Positions 12,177 through 23,120 of a stretch of 64,000 nucleotides of DNA are shown piece after piece. Where the stretch lies: the NCBI GenBank assembly GCA_004194705.1, contig SADC01001227.1:3247072-3311071 (forward strand), written 5' to 3'. Origin of the DNA: Ditylenchus dipsaci (taxonomy: Eukaryota > Nematoda > Chromadorea > Rhabditida > Anguinidae). Position 1 is the stretch's first letter. Each line of letters begins with the position of its first letter. The notes beneath the pieces were generated by a model. The model was not told where the DNA came from and ran no database searches. It saw only the letters and a program-made list of their open reading frames with translations. The position numbers were made by a program, and so were the translations under genes.

Positions 12177-12615
12177 GCCAGAAGAAAAGCACTTATCAAA
12201 ACTACAGTATCTTGGTTTCAATAGTTGATATATCCGTCTTCTACGGTATCGAATGCTCAAACTCATCGCTATTTTTTTGATAGATACGTGGCTTCATCAG
12301 CCGTATTATAAATTGTTTGTTTAATATACGTTTCATTTATTTATAATAATAAAATATCTTCAGCAGAGCATTACGGATAAAATTGACGAAATAAGGCGTA
12401 TGTATAAATATACTGTGACTTGACACAGTGACAATACAGATGGAAAATATTTGCGACTGAAAAGTAGAGTAAGCTACTACACACAATGACGCGCAGAAGC
12501 CCTCGACACTCCTGTATAACAAAACCACAAACCAGCTCTGATTACGCAGTGAAATTTTATTTATTACACAAAATTATAGTAATCAGTACTACATAGAGCT
12601 CGAGCACATTCCTTT
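12177..12615. other. Convergent 3' flanks of ICL-MS and the phosphatase
   Basis: Non-coding, AT-rich. AATAAA-like strings near 12345 could end the ICL-MS transcript. Nothing else is supported. Confidence 0.4.
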
Positions 12616-14007
12616 TTATTCAGCGCTTGAATACGCTGTTGATTCATCTTTAAACGTTTTCCGGAAATGCTCCGGTCCAGCCGTTTCTTTAGTCACCGGA
12701 TTAAGAAGAACAAAGCTGCAGACCAAGGAGCTGTTCACTCGAAGGATAGCGGCACGGTTGTTCTATAAGCGATGCACATTAGGAGAAATAAAAGAAATAG
12801 AAAAATGGCTTACTAGTTCTTTGATGTATCTCGGAGCAGAAAAGATAGTAACCAGCTTGCGTCCAGCGAAAAAGCCATATCCATTCTTCATGACCTATGA
12901 AATAAGGAATTAGGCCGTTTTCTTCAAAGAGAATTAGTATACCTGTGAGCACGAATGACAAGACCAAGCTTAAGATTCTGACAAGTCTTTCGGACGACAT
13001 CTTCTCCAAAGTTGACGCTACACTCACGCAAAGAGTTGAATTCGAAACCATTGATGTCATACTTGGGATCAGCCCATAGAAGATCCTGCGCCAGCCTTCA
13101 GCTTCTATCTGGGCTACCGGCATTTGGATCTGTAAGAAATAATTCATTAGCAATCTTGCCAAATATATTATATATCAGCTCAGCATACGTGCGAATATCA
13201 TCCAGCGAGTTGAGATGAGGAGACAAACCACCGTGCATGCACAGAATACGATTGCGGATCAAAGCAGCAAGTGGAAAATAAGAGAACAGTTCATTAAATG
13301 ACTTGAAGAGTTTCATTGCTGGACCCAAATGAAATCGCCGCTCCAGTTCATCATAAAACCCGTATGTTCGATTGACTGAAAGATAAGAAGATAAAGTATA
13401 TCCCTAACAGAGAAACGATTACCGTACTGACATTCGTGTTGCCTCGAAGCAAGAATATCTAGAATAATAGTACATTGATGGCAACTAACAACGAAAACCA
13501 CATCTTACTCTGTCCGGAAATGCGATTTTGTATCCAAGCAAAACACAAATACATTCCATCGATTGCTCGCCTCGGTCAACATAGTCTACCACACATTATC
13601 GGTTAGAGTTAAAAATAACACGAAAGAAAAAGACTTACCACCCAAGAAAAGGTATCGATTCTCTCCGGGAGTCCCAACTATCGAAAAGATTCGCTGCAAA
13701 TCCGTAAACTGAAATCACTCATTTGTATCGATAATGCTTTCTAGTGTTTTAAAACCTGTCCATGGATATCGCCCACAACGTTTACAGGAGCTGTGATTTC
13801 ACAAAGAGCGCTTTCATTCTGAATGACTGCTCTCGCCTGCTCGATTAGTTGCTCTACTTCTTCGTATGTGTAGTCAACCTAAAAAAGGATCGAATATTGA
13901 GAAAAATACGGTCAGAAATAAGTATTCACTTTTGCCCGAAAAACCATGTGACGGTCCATAAAAGATTGAAGATCGAACATTTTGCCGCTGGTATCTGAGC
14001 TTAACAT
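12616..14007 (-). CDS. PP1-type Ser/Thr protein phosphatase catalytic subunit
   Basis: Removes phosphate from Ser/Thr using two metals. Exons: 14007-13930, 13878-13756, 13708-13639, 13585-13509, 13458-13423, 13375-13189, 13129-12943, 12895-12814, 12762-12616. Motifs in order: GDIHGQ, GDYVDRG, GNHEC (after restoring one C), [27 protein letters not shown], then SAP and a tail matching the PP1 C-terminus. Start ATG at 14007 follows an AG at 14014-14015, which looks like a spliced-leader acceptor. Five single-base discrepancies near 13437 (C), 13190 (A), 13095 (C), 12946 (C) and 12843 (extra T) must be allowed to keep frame, each in a homopolymer and each restoring a conserved block. Divergence from standard PP1 (SAPRYIKE for SAPNYCGE) suggests a nematode-expanded paralogue. 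If the indels were real it would be a pseudogene. Confidence 0.88.
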
Positions 14008-14590
14008 TTCGAGCTAAATAATTCCGTGATAAAAGTTTTGGGCTTTGAAGGTTTCGCTATACCCCACGGCATTTGCTGCCAACACCAATAGTCAGGATTC
14101 AATGTCTGTTTGGCCGAGACACAATCCGAGATAATTTAAGGTAAAAAATTCGCCCTAGTCAACAGTGCAAATTCCGGCGCTACCCAGTTTCACTAATTAG
14201 AAATTATAATAAAATACTGGACGCTACTCGGTAATACCCCAAAAGCTACTCGGGAATAACCAGCTGCCCCTACAAACCAACCAAGTCAACATTTTCTGTA
14301 TGCAACTTCAAGAGGGCAGATATCGTTAATTTGCATTATCGAATTCAATAAATTATAACTAAAAGAAAGCGCAGATCATGGGCTTTCAAATAAGGTATCA
14401 TCGAGGTATGTATGACAATTTTATGTAAAAGTTTTAAAAAAAGAAATATTTCTGCCATTTTTCAAAAGCGTTGTTGATATTTAAATAAGCACTAAAAAGT
14501 GTGATAAGGTCGTTTTTTCAGTTACCAATTGATACCATTCGAAAGAACAGGAAAAACTGCACCAGAAAGTTCTGCAAAGTGCATTAAAAA
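14008..14590. other. Upstream flank of the phosphatase
   Basis: No exon, RNA gene or element is recognised. A GGGGTACACCCC palindrome at about 14593 starts the following array. Confidence 0.35.
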
Positions 14591-14597
14591 CGGGGTA

Positions 14598-14712
14598 CAC
14601 CCCGTTTGTGTCTAAAACCGTTTGTGTCTAAGGCCGTTTGTGTCTAAACCGTTTGTGTCTAAGCCGTTTGTGTCTAAGCCGTTTGTGTCTAAGGCCGTTT
14701 GTGTCTAATTTT
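14598..14712. repeat. Word array GCCGTTTGTGTCTAA (about 7 units)
   Basis: Tandem 15-17 bp units starting just after a GGGGTACACCCC palindrome. No complementary array occurs in the window, so it resembles a solo foldback arm. Confidence 0.7.
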
Positions 14713-14854
14713 TTACATAACCTAATTCATTTGTATTGTGCACTCCTATCCCTCACCCTCGCAATGTGAATTACGGTAAATAGACGTTTCGTCAATTTTT
14801 TTATTCAAAAGTTGCTTTGTCCCCCTTGTTGTTTTTTCGAAAAATTTTAGAATG

Positions 14855-14965
14855 TGTCTGAACCACCCTAAACCACTCAAAACCACCTGAAGACACCCAA
14901 ACCTCCAAACCCAACTAAAAGTACCCAACACACTTAAAACCAACAAAAAACACTCGAAACCATCC
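14855..14965. repeat. Degenerate decamer array (ACCAMYCWAA type)
   Basis: Loose tandem of AAACCACYC / ACCCAAACC words. The same style recurs at 62995-63190. Confidence 0.5.
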
Positions 14966-14999
14966 AAAACTACTCCAAACAAAAATTTGTGAGAATTTA

Positions 15000-15358
15000 T
15001 ATTTCAAGTCAGAACCAACTAAGCCAAGTGGTCGTCCACTTGGATCAAAATTTTTTTTTCGTTTTTCAAGTTCCAAACTTTATTTTCTGGACTAATTTGG
15101 ACATGCTGAATTTAGTTTGATATTGTTAGAATGCCGTTTTGTAGGGTAATTTTGAGTTTCGGTATAATCGAGTTTTTGTAAAATCAATTATCTCCTAAAA
15201 TCAAAAAATACCCGACGAAACGCCATTTTACCACTATCAAACCATTCTCAGCATGCCCGAGTTGATCCAGAAAACAGGTTCTAATACCCAAAAATTCAAA
15301 AAAAAAGTTGCTCCAAGTGGACGACCGCCTGGTTAGGTTGGTTCAGACAAAAAAAAAT
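15000..15358. repeat. Palindromic MITE with tips GAGAATTT...AAATTCTC
   Basis: Left CCAAGTGGTCGTCCACTTGG (15032-15051) and right CCAAGTGGACGACC (15312-15325) blocks lie symmetrically, with CAGAACCAACTAAG / TTAGGTTGGTTC outside them. Confidence 0.6.
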
Positions 15359-15594
15359 TCTCAATGCCCGAATTTTAAAAGTATGGATCAATTCGTGTAT
15401 GGAGCAATACGGGATGTGGATTGATTCGCTTAACGCCCCAGAATACCATTACATGAGTATCAGCACCAAAGTGGGACCATTCGGGAATAGCTGCCTGAGG
15501 ACCATTATCTGAGTACCAACACCTGTGTGTTAGCCGACAATAAAGTGTCACTATATTAAAGGTGTCACAAAGTGTCACTACGGAATCGCCCAAA

Positions 15595-15656
15595 AGGCGC
15601 CCGACCAAAAGGCGCCCTAGGACAAAAGGCGCCCGACCCAAAAGGCGCCCGTTTTT
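15595..15656. repeat. Word array CCAAAAGGCGCCCGA (4 units)
   Basis: Four near-perfect 15-16 bp units. No complementary partner in the window. Confidence 0.7.
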
Positions 15657-15807
15657 AAAGGAATGCGGCTGAAAAGGCTCGTTGATATTGTTTTTCCTAT
15701 TATTATTGCTTCTGAAATGCTCTCGATAGTTTTGAATACGGTTTACTCATATCATGGACCAAGCCCATCAGCGTGGTGGACCCCCCCCATGCTCTTCGGC
15801 GAAAAAA

Positions 15808-16110
15808 TAAAGATGTTGAACATAGTTTTGAATACTGGGGCCTACCGCATAAATAACTCTGGTATGCATGTTTTTTCATGCATCCAGAGTCGCTTTCGAG
15901 TGATTTGTGTCTGAGGTATGTGGGTGTGCGCATCTTAACTCCAAGCCCCCGAGCCCCCTGCGCCCCCGAAGGGGGCGCAGGGGGCTTGAGAGTTAGAGAT
16001 GCGCGCACTCACTTACCTTAGACATGATTCCGAGAGGTGCTTTCGATCATATAATGCATATAGAGTCTTTTTTTGCCACGGCCCAGTTGAAAAACATGGT
16101 AAAGCAGCTA
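15808..16110. repeat. Core-A palindromic repeat with GC-rich hairpin (copy 1)
   Basis: Contains GGGGCCTACCGCATAAATAA, a CTCTGG...CCAGAG stem, the hairpin CCCCTGCGCCCCC-GAAG-GGGGGCGCAGGGG-type stem and GCGCGCACTCACTTACCTTA. Other copies: 18.14, 34.57, 34.87 (inverted) and 52.85 kb. Confidence 0.8.
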
Positions 16111-16841
16111 AAAAAAAGTGGCCCCTGTATTATTCCCCTCCCCTCCAATACAGCCCATAATCCCTTTTAAACTGCTTTTCTGGTCCCTTTATGGCAAAAT
16201 TATTGCATAAAAACATCTTCAAGAAGAAGAAGATGGACTTCTTGAAGATGGCGAGTTGCAAAAAGAAGAAAAAATCACAAAATAAAACTGGGAGATTCGA
16301 AAGATGACTATTTGTTCAAGTTTGTTGATTAGTTTGTTTAAATACTTATGCATAAAAGTGCTAACCCCAAGGAATTAAGTATGGAAGATTATTATAGGGG
16401 TGAAGAGTTATTAGAGGGTGGGGAGTTAATAGAGTGAATACGGTATTCTTTTGCAGTATTATCATGGTTTTTTAGCCAAAAGTTAGAAAATTTGAATTGG
16501 CGCCTTTGAAATTCTAAAAGGAATAGGGGCTGTCACGGCCCCTCAAAATTCAAATTTACGTTCGGTTTAAAATAAACAAAACGCCAAGAATTTCAAAAAA
16601 ACTTTTTCTTTCTTTTCAAACAATTTTTGATTTTTTAGATACTTTGCTTGAATTTAGAAAAATTTATGATAACCAGAATAATTATACAGGCCTGGAAAAT
16701 AGGCAGAAAAAACTTTAAAAACATTTCTCAACAATATTTTGTTAAAGGACCATACTTCTTGATGACAATGGGAATTTGGCGAATTCAAATGCGCGCGGGA
16801 TACTTTTTTTATTCCGAAATTTTTTTTTAATCATTCATATG

Positions 16842-17652
16842 TACAGGGTGTCTCAAAATTACGTTAACATTTTGAAATTTAATATTTTCGGTCAGAATTC
16901 AATTTTTTGTTCACTTTCCCGCTTGTTTTCTCACTTGCTTTCTATTTTTTTTATCATTCCTCGAAGTTTTCATCGCATTTATTTCTGTCGTCTCTTTTAA
17001 ATATTTCACGTTTACGTTTGAAGTCGGTTCATCGAATTTTGCAATGCCAATTTAGTCAATTTTGCAGGTATGGCTGCAGTCAAGAAAGAGGAGCTACGTG
17101 CCGGTTTTGTCCATCTTCGTCACCGAGGTCTTGGGTATGCGCGGATCGGGCAGCTATTTGGAGTGGCAAGGCAAACGGTCAGCAATGAGGCACGTCGATT
17201 TGAAGAAACAGGCGCTAACAAGAACCGGATTGGGCAGGGAAGAAAGAGGAGTGCAAGAAATGAAGAGCATTTGGTTTGATTTTTGTTTTCATTTCACAAT
17301 TTTTTTAAGATAAGAGCAGCTATTTTTCACTGTCACCTTTTTTACTGTTTTACTGTCTTACTACTGAAATTGTGTCGTAATTTTTCAGGATGGTGCACCG
17401 CCTCAAACTGCCAGATTGACACAAGCTTGGCTGAGAAAAAAATACCCCGGGAATCATCAATAAAGATCGTTTTATCGTTTTCCGTCATTCTTTTTGCATT
17501 TATGATTTGTTGTTTTGTATTGTTTTGTTCATGAAGGCCTCATTAGGGACGTTTCCGGGGCTTGCCACCCAAAAATCTGGAAACGGGCCGCTTCGGTGTT
17601 TTGCTGTCCGATTTTTTTTTTAAATGTTAACGTAATTTTGACACACCCTGTA
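16842..17652 (+). mobile_element. Tc1/mariner-superfamily element, internally deleted
   Basis: About 30-bp inverted repeats CAGGGTGTCTCAAAATTACG... (16844) and complement (to 17650) flanked by TA duplications. At 807 bp it is shorter than an autonomous element and retains only both ends of a transposase gene. Confidence 0.85.
17070..17463 (+). pseudogene. Mariner-type transposase remnant (HTH plus second-Asp block)
   Basis: The first exon (17070-17279) encodes a 69-residue DNA-binding helix-turn-helix region (RGLGYARIGQLFGVARQTVS, then basic NRIGQGRKRS). After a short intron ending TTTTTCAG (17389) the frame resumes with DGAPPQTARLTQAWLRKKYPG, the block around the second catalytic Asp (usual form QxDGAPxH). 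The stretch between, holding the first catalytic Asp, and everything after it, holding the third acidic residue, are missing. The protein could bind its own ends but not cut, so the copy is non-autonomous. Confidence 0.7.
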
Positions 17653-17682
17653 TAAAGAATAAAATTTTAAAAATAACACAGC

Positions 17683-17754
17683 AGACACGGAATCGAACCT
17701 GAGACTGATATCCCCCGTACTACGCTGCTTTACCACTAAGCTACCTGGGTCGCT
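17683..17754 (-). pseudogene. tRNA-like sequence / possible SINE head
   Basis: On the minus strand an A-box-like TAGCTTAGTGG and a B-box GGTTCGATTCC are spaced as in a tRNA. The acceptor and T stems pair poorly, so a working tRNA is unlikely. No SINE body could be defined. Confidence 0.35.
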
Positions 17755-17843
17755 AATATACTATTATGTCTTTCAATATTATACTCCAACAACACATAAT
17801 TCAAAAAGTATTTTTGGAGTAAAAAAAAGTGTCCCGCGCGCAG

Positions 17844-18737
17844 GCTTGACTTTACTTGACCCCCCCCCCCCCCCACGGCTGACCCACTTTTGATGACAAT
17901 TTTGAAAACCGATTGCATATTCGTGTTTCTCGACCCCGATTTAGGCGCGAATTTACCAATCGTTTCCGGTAAAGTGAAAAATTTTTTTTCAAACCACAGG
18001 GGGGTATCATGGATTTTAGTCAAAATTTGAAAAATTTGAATTCGCGCCTTTTGAATTTTGAAGGGGTTAAGGGCTCTATAGGGAGGGGAAGGAAATAAAA
18101 GAGGGCCACTAATCACACAGGGGCCACTAACAAGAAGATGTTGAACATAGTTTTGAATACTGGGGCCTACCGCATAAATAAACTCTGGTATGCATGCTTT
18201 TTCATGCATCCAGAGTCTTTTTCGAGTGATTTGTGTCTAAGGTATGTGTGTGTGCGCATCTCAACTCCAAGCCCCCAAGCCCCCTGCGCCCCCGAAGGGG
18301 CGCAGGGGGCTTGAGAGTTAGAGATGCGCGCACTCACTTACCTTAGACATGGTTCCGAGAAGTACTCTTGACCATAGAATGCATATAGAGGCTCTTTTTG
18401 CCACGGCTCAGTTAAAAAACATGGTAAGACAGCCAGAATATACCAATATATGTTTTTTCTAACGTTCTGCCATAAAAGTGGCCCCTTTTATTCCCTTCCC
18501 CTCCCTATACAGCCCTTAATCCCTTCAAAATTCAAAAGGCGCGAATTCAAATTTTTCAAATTTTGACTAAAATCCATGATACCCCCCCTGTGGTTTGAAA
18601 AATTTTTTTTTCACTTTACCGGAAACGACTGGTAAATTCGCGCCTAAATCGGGGTCGAGAAACACGAATATGCAATCGGTTTTTCAAAATTGTCATCAAA
18701 AGTGGGTCAGCCGTGGGGGGGGGGTCAAGTAAAGTGT
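17844..18737. mobile_element. Long-armed element B (copy 1), tips TTTACTTGACCCC, core A at centre
   Basis: Arms of about 270 bp are inverted copies (C/G run, CACGGCTGACCCACTTTTG, TTAGGCGCGAATTTACC). The middle is core A (18136-18420). A second copy is at 34.28-35.40 kb. Confidence 0.8.
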
Positions 18738-18984
18738 TACCCGCGCGCATTTGAATTTGCCAAATTCCCATTGTCATCAACAAGTATGGTCCTTTAACTA
18801 CCAAGTTCGACTCCCCTAAAAACAGCACACACCGAAGTGCTGAAAGGAGCACAACGCAAATCCAAATCATCACACTTACATCGGCACTTGACTTTATTTC
18901 AGGCAGAACATAACAAATCAAGAAGAGTTAACATTTGATCAACAAGAGAGAAGCAGATATATGAGATTTTTCATAGACATCCTA

Positions 18985-19145
18985 GGCAGGGAACTGCAAA
19001 CACGCCTATATGGCCAGAAATAGGCGTAAAATAGGCGTATTTTTACGCCTATAAATAGGCGTCATTTTCCTGCGATAGGCGTTACGCCTAAGATTGGCGT
19101 AGACGCCTAAGTTAGGCGTTTACGCCTATTTCACGCCTATTTGAA
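18985..19145. repeat. Degenerate array of AGGCGTA/TACGCCT words
   Basis: Some twenty copies of AGGCGT or its complement, interleaved so that the tract is self-complementary. It is not the nematode telomere TTAGGC array. Confidence 0.6.
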
Positions 19146-19377
19146 GCGGTTGGCCAAATATTTTGGAACACTTTGAAAGCGCACAAATTTTACTTTCAGC
19201 TGGATACGAAATTTCGGATGCTGGAGGTACCAAGAGGTTCTCTTCTACATTTCAGAAATTTATTCATAAGCATTCGACCTTTCGAATCAATAAACCCAAA
19301 AGGAAAAGTGCTGGTATGGAATAGTTAAAAGATTAAAGCGAAGACAAGTTGAGAACCAAAGCTATTGCTGTCAAAAT

Positions 19378-19500
19378 ATCTGTTGGCATTTTTGCTGTTG
19401 GCATTTTTGCGTTGGCATTTTTGTCTTGGCATTTTTGCTCTTGGCATTTTTCCTCTTAGCATTTTTGCTCTTGGCATTTTTGTTTTGGCATTTTCACTTA
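19378..19500. repeat. Word array TTGGCATTTTTGC (about 8 units)
   Basis: Tandem 14-16 bp units, abutting the left tip of the next MITE. No complementary partner is seen. Confidence 0.65.
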
Positions 19501-19848
19501 CCGTTTTTTCTCTATTAATGAACCCCTCTCTCATAATGAACCCAGGGTGCGCAGATGTCCTGATTTATCAGTAATTTCCTGATTTTTCAATTCTAATCCT
19601 GATTTTTGATCGCCAAAAATCAGGAATTTCCTGATTTTTTTGTTCGAAATCCTGATTTTTGGATATTTTTTTTGTTCAAAATCCTGATTTTTCCCTTTTT
19701 TTCATCTGCGCACCCTGAATGAACCGCCCCCCCCCCTCGATTTTTTACTAGGATTTTTAGAGTTAGGGCCATTTTTGCTTTACAATTTCAACATTTTTGA
19801 AGGGTTGAAAAATAATGAACCGGGTGCATTAATAGAGAAAATATGGTA
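19499..19848. repeat. TACCGTTTTTTCTC-family MITE (word AATGAACC), split by a hAT MITE
   Basis: Left tip at 19499 and right tip (AATAGAGAAAATATGGTA) at 19831-19848. The copy-specific word AATGAACC occurs in both halves. Confidence 0.7.
19535..19725. mobile_element. hAT-type MITE with 8-bp target duplication
   Basis: Inverted ends CAGGGTGCGCAGATG (19543) and CATCTGCGCACCCTG (to 19717) are flanked by AATGAACC on both sides (19535-19542, 19718-19725). The interior repeats TCCTGATTTTT. Tip and 8-bp duplication fit hAT. Confidence 0.85.
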
Positions 19849-19973
19849 CCCCCAATTTTTTCACCGCCGAAAGAATATTTCGTTTTAATACTGACAGTGT
19901 TTTGGTGCTTCATCAGTGAAGTAAATTTGATTTTAGTATTATTCTACGGACAACCGATTTGGAAAACTAGAAT

Positions 19974-21052
19974 ATGGCCGAGCAATCTCAGGTAATATTT
20001 TTTAATAAGTTTTCTTGTGTGTTGTTATTAGGGGGAGGGGCACGTAGAAATCACTGTTTCTGGGATTTACGCCGGTGTTAAAATCCCAGTTAAAACCCCC
20101 ACCCCTTCCTCCATCTATTATCCTAGTTTCAGCTCTCCTTGACTGATGAAGCCGTGCAAGGCGTTTGCAAGAAAGTTCTCGATGAGGTGATTGGCCAAAG
20201 TAATTACGAGTATTCCGAATCCGGAAATTGGACCAAACTGGCTACTGAGAAGATCACGGAAGCTCTCGTCTCTTTGAAAAGCAACTCCAAGTTCTGCGGT
20301 AAGCTATTTCACGATTCTAATGCTGAGTCTGCTTCGATGGGAACCGATTTTAGTGTGTTGCAGCACCATGCAAAATGGCCTCGGCGCTGGCTTGAATGTG
20401 TCCAGCACCTGCTATTGGTAATGTTCACGAAATCTGTGTTGCAGAATTAGATTTTCCTGTTTTTTTCAGGACCAAGCCACTGATGCCGCCTTCAGCACTC
20501 GTTGGTAAATAGTTTTTCGTACAGTCGCTCTCGATATAACAGCACCCCCAAAAGTTCGTTCTCGTCGAGGGTCCGACACTTTTTAAACTCTATTTTTGAA
20601 GTCCTTTGCCAGTTGTATTTTGCTATTCTAGTCTAAAATGTCGCAAGGATTCCGATTTTGCCGGTCGTTTTTGTAAATGGCAACAGTTTTGCCAAAAAGA
20701 CCCGCGCCTCTCGACATAACGTCACCCTTTTTTGAAAATTAGGTGACGCTATATCGAGAGGCGCGGGTCTTTTTGGCAAAACTGTTGCCATTTACAAAAA
20801 CGACCGGCAAAATCGGAAACCTTGCGATATTTCTGACTAGACTAGCCAAAGATAGCTGGCAAAATATTTTACAGATAGAGTTAAAAATGTGTCGGGCCCT
20901 GTGATAGGCGGGAACGAACTTTTGGCCGTTATATCGAGATGCGACTGTATAACATTGCAGCCGGATATTTGCTACTGTTCAGGGAGTCTGATGCCTTGGT
21001 TGTGATCTGCAATGTATTCGCTCTTGTTGTGCCATCCTTGGAAGAGGAATGA
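19974..21052 (+). CDS. dylt-1: Tctex-type dynein light chain
   Basis: A dimeric adaptor of the dynein motor that binds intermediate chain and cargo in the cytoplasm. Exons: 19974-19991, 20133-20298, 20354-20417, 20470-20504, 20983-21052, giving about 115 residues, the family's usual size. The start is MAEQSQLSLTDEAV. Family blocks are NWTKLATEKITEALVSL, MQNGLGAGLNVSSTCYW and the final strand RWESDALVVICNVFALVV. One G is missing at the exon 3/4 junction (expected CYWDQATDAAFSTRW), most simply a GGG read as GG. Intron 4 holds a 430-bp pogo-tip MITE, while the other introns are short. The gene symbol is by homology to the C. elegans Tctex-type chain. Confidence 0.88.
20520..20949. repeat. Pogo-tip MITE in dynein light chain intron 4
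   Basis: TA-flanked tips ACAGTCGCTCTCGATATAAC / GAGATGCGACTGT. A perfect inner palindrome GACCCGCGCCTCTCGA... lies near 20700-20770. Confidence 0.75.
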
Positions 21053-21588
21053 AGAAAGCCGATGCCCCACATTCAAAAAATATTTCTTTTCGTTATGTTT
21101 TGATCAGTGATATATTTTTGTTTGTAAGACATAAACCTGTTGGCTTGTTGTTTGTGGCTTGACCATTTGTTTGTTTCGGTTGGTAAAAAAAATCGTGCAG
21201 TTCTTTCTTTATAGCATTCCTGAAAAGAACTTTATTTCGCCAGACGAATCTGGTAGAAGAACCTTGTTGATTTTTATGAATCTGGTGATAGTATCAACCG
21301 CTGGCCTTTTATTTTCTGGTAGTATGAGCAGGCTTAAGTGATGCGTTTAATAATATTTGATTTAGTTTCAACTTTATTACACTTTGCATGCACAGCATAG
21401 AGATCGGTGAATATCGGACTTTTTCTCCATATGACTTTTTTCGAGTTGGTTGACGTATAGGTCCTTCTTATACCTCTTGTTAATTTAATTCTTTTTCGAA
21501 AAATCGAACCATTTTGTGGCTGAAATGATCCACCTGTAAATGATGCAGTGCATACTATTACCACATACGAACCTCTGATAGCATTCTT
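21053..21588. other. Downstream flank of dynein light chain
   Basis: No exon or element is supported. Short ORFs here lack any domain. Confidence 0.35.
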
Positions 21589-21589
21589 T

Positions 21590-21977
21590 AAAGGACCCTG
21601 TCTCTTCCTTATCATGGCAATTTCAAAGGTTTGAATGCGCGCGGGACCACATAGATTTTGTCAATAATGTTTTCGAATTATTTTTTTATTTGCATTTAAA
21701 TTTAAAACGTTATGTTCTATTCGATATAATGTCACACAATAAAAGTGACAATTATGGAGCAGTGCAAGTCGGATGAGTTGTCCGATCTGGCATTGTCAAG
21801 CAACGTTGTGCTCGACTAGTGAATGGTTCTAAGTTTTGAACAAATTTTTAAATTTATTTTCTAAACAATAAGCGCAAACAAAAAAATAATTCGGAACTAT
21901 TATTGACAAAATGTGTGTGGTCCCGCACGCATTCAAACCCTTCAAATTGCCATGATAAAGAATAGACAGGGTCCTTT
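21590..21977. repeat. AAGGACCCTGTCTC-tip MITE
   Basis: About 60-bp inverted arms (AAGGACCCTGTCTCTTCC, GCGCGCGGGACCAC-type end) with TA/TTTAAA flanks. Confidence 0.75.
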
Positions 21978-22214
21978 AAATGTTCAATCATTTCCTTTTA
22001 TTGGCATTACTGGTCAGGCATCTGATATTTTAAAAACATATTTGGTGAGAGAGCTCTTGATTGGTCGACAGACAGGTGGATATCTGGTAGGTATACTTAA
22101 GCGACACCGGGCTCCACAATGTGTTTTTGAAGCTTTAATTTTTTGAGACTTAATTTAAGAAGGATCAATCTCATGCCCCAGTGACCAAAAGCCAATAAAA
22201 TCTGGTTTTTGGGG

Positions 22215-23120
22215 GGTTTAATAAAAGGTGGACAAACTTTTTGCAAAAAAAAAACGATTCAGCGAATTAGAATCGCAATGCGATCGGAGGAATCGCTCAG
22301 AATCTCACCATCGAACATCGCAAACCACTAAAAACCACCCTAAACAGTGTTTTCGAGTCGCTGGAGGGGTTTGGGATTGTTTTAGATATTCGTGGTGTAA
22401 TTCTGAGTGATTCACCCGATCGCATTGCGATTCTAATTCGCTCTATCGTTTTTTTCGCAAAAAGTTTGTCCCTCTTCAGTAAACCCCCTAAAAACCAGAT
22501 TTTATCAGCTTTCGGTCACTCTGGCACGGGTTTCTGAGCGGTTGAATTTATTCTGTGATCGTGAAAATCGTTTTCCCACAAAATTTGGTGCCATGGCATT
22601 TCGTCCAAAATTCAGTTCGTCCAAAGTCAATTCGTCCAAAGACAATCCGTCCAAAATTCAGTTCGTCCAAAAGCCAATTCGTCCAAAAGCTAATTCGTCT
22701 AAAGTCCAATTCGTCCGAATTTGAATTCCAAGTCGAAATTTTGTGGGAAAACGATTTTTACGATCACAGAATAACTTCAACCGCTCAGAAACCCGTGCCA
22801 GAGTGATCGAAAGCTAGTAAAATCTAATTTTAGGGGTTTACTGAAGGGGGGGGGGACAAAATTTTTGCGAAAAAACGATAGAGCGAATCAAAATCGCAAT
22901 GCGATCAGGTGAATCACTCAGAATTACACCATAAATATCAAAAACTATCCCAAACCACTCCAGCGACTCGAAAACACTGTTTAGGGTGGTTTGGAGTGGT
23001 TTGCAATGTTCGATGGTGAGATTCTGAGCGATTCATCCGATCACATTGCGATTCTGAGTCGCTAAATCGTTTTTTTCGCAAAGAGTTTGTCCCCCTTTTA
23101 ATAAACCCCCCAAAACCCAG
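22215..23120. repeat. Foldback element with GCGATTCTGAGYGATT blocks and a central TTCGTCCAAA array
   Basis: Several inverted blocks (ATCGCAATGCGATCGG, AATCGCTCAGAATC) are arranged symmetrically about 22560-22760. The exact centre (CACAAAATTT / AAATTTTGTG) is occupied by the 22587-22735 word array. G/C runs (GGGGGGGG) lie near 22845. Confidence 0.65.
22587..22735. repeat. Foldback arm of TTCGTCCAAA words, tip GGTGCCATGGCATTTCG
   Basis: About 9 units of TTCGTCCAAARTYCA. The inverted counterpart with the same tip is at 27365-27471. The bases outside the two tips do not match, so one 4.9-kb element is not proven. Confidence 0.7.

Larger units (their letters stand above)
16744..18799. mobile_element. 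Composite 2-kb element with AAGGACCATACTTC tips and three nested insertions
   Basis: Inverted tips of about 55 bp (AAGGACCATACTTSTTGATG..., TA flanks) lie at 16745 and 18799. Inside are the mariner-like element (16842-17652), a tRNA-like segment and a long-armed element (17844-18737) with core A at its centre. The nesting gives a relative order of insertion. Confidence 0.7.

Noticed and set aside
13435..13445. Loss of the catalytic GNHE motif in the phosphatase (read literally GNTN)
   Set aside because: One missing C explains both the altered motif and the phase of the next exon.
18985..19145. Internal telomere tract (nematode TTAGGC)
   Set aside because: The words are AGGCGTA and complement in mixed orientation, not TTAGGC in tandem.
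12943..20470. Non-canonical introns that keep one G at the junction
   Set aside because: The phosphatase and dynein light chain seemed to need this, but in the phosphatase restoring one base in nearby homopolymers recovers conserved motifs (GNHE, IRNI, RAHQ) and canonical GT-AG introns. The dynein case is explained equally simply.
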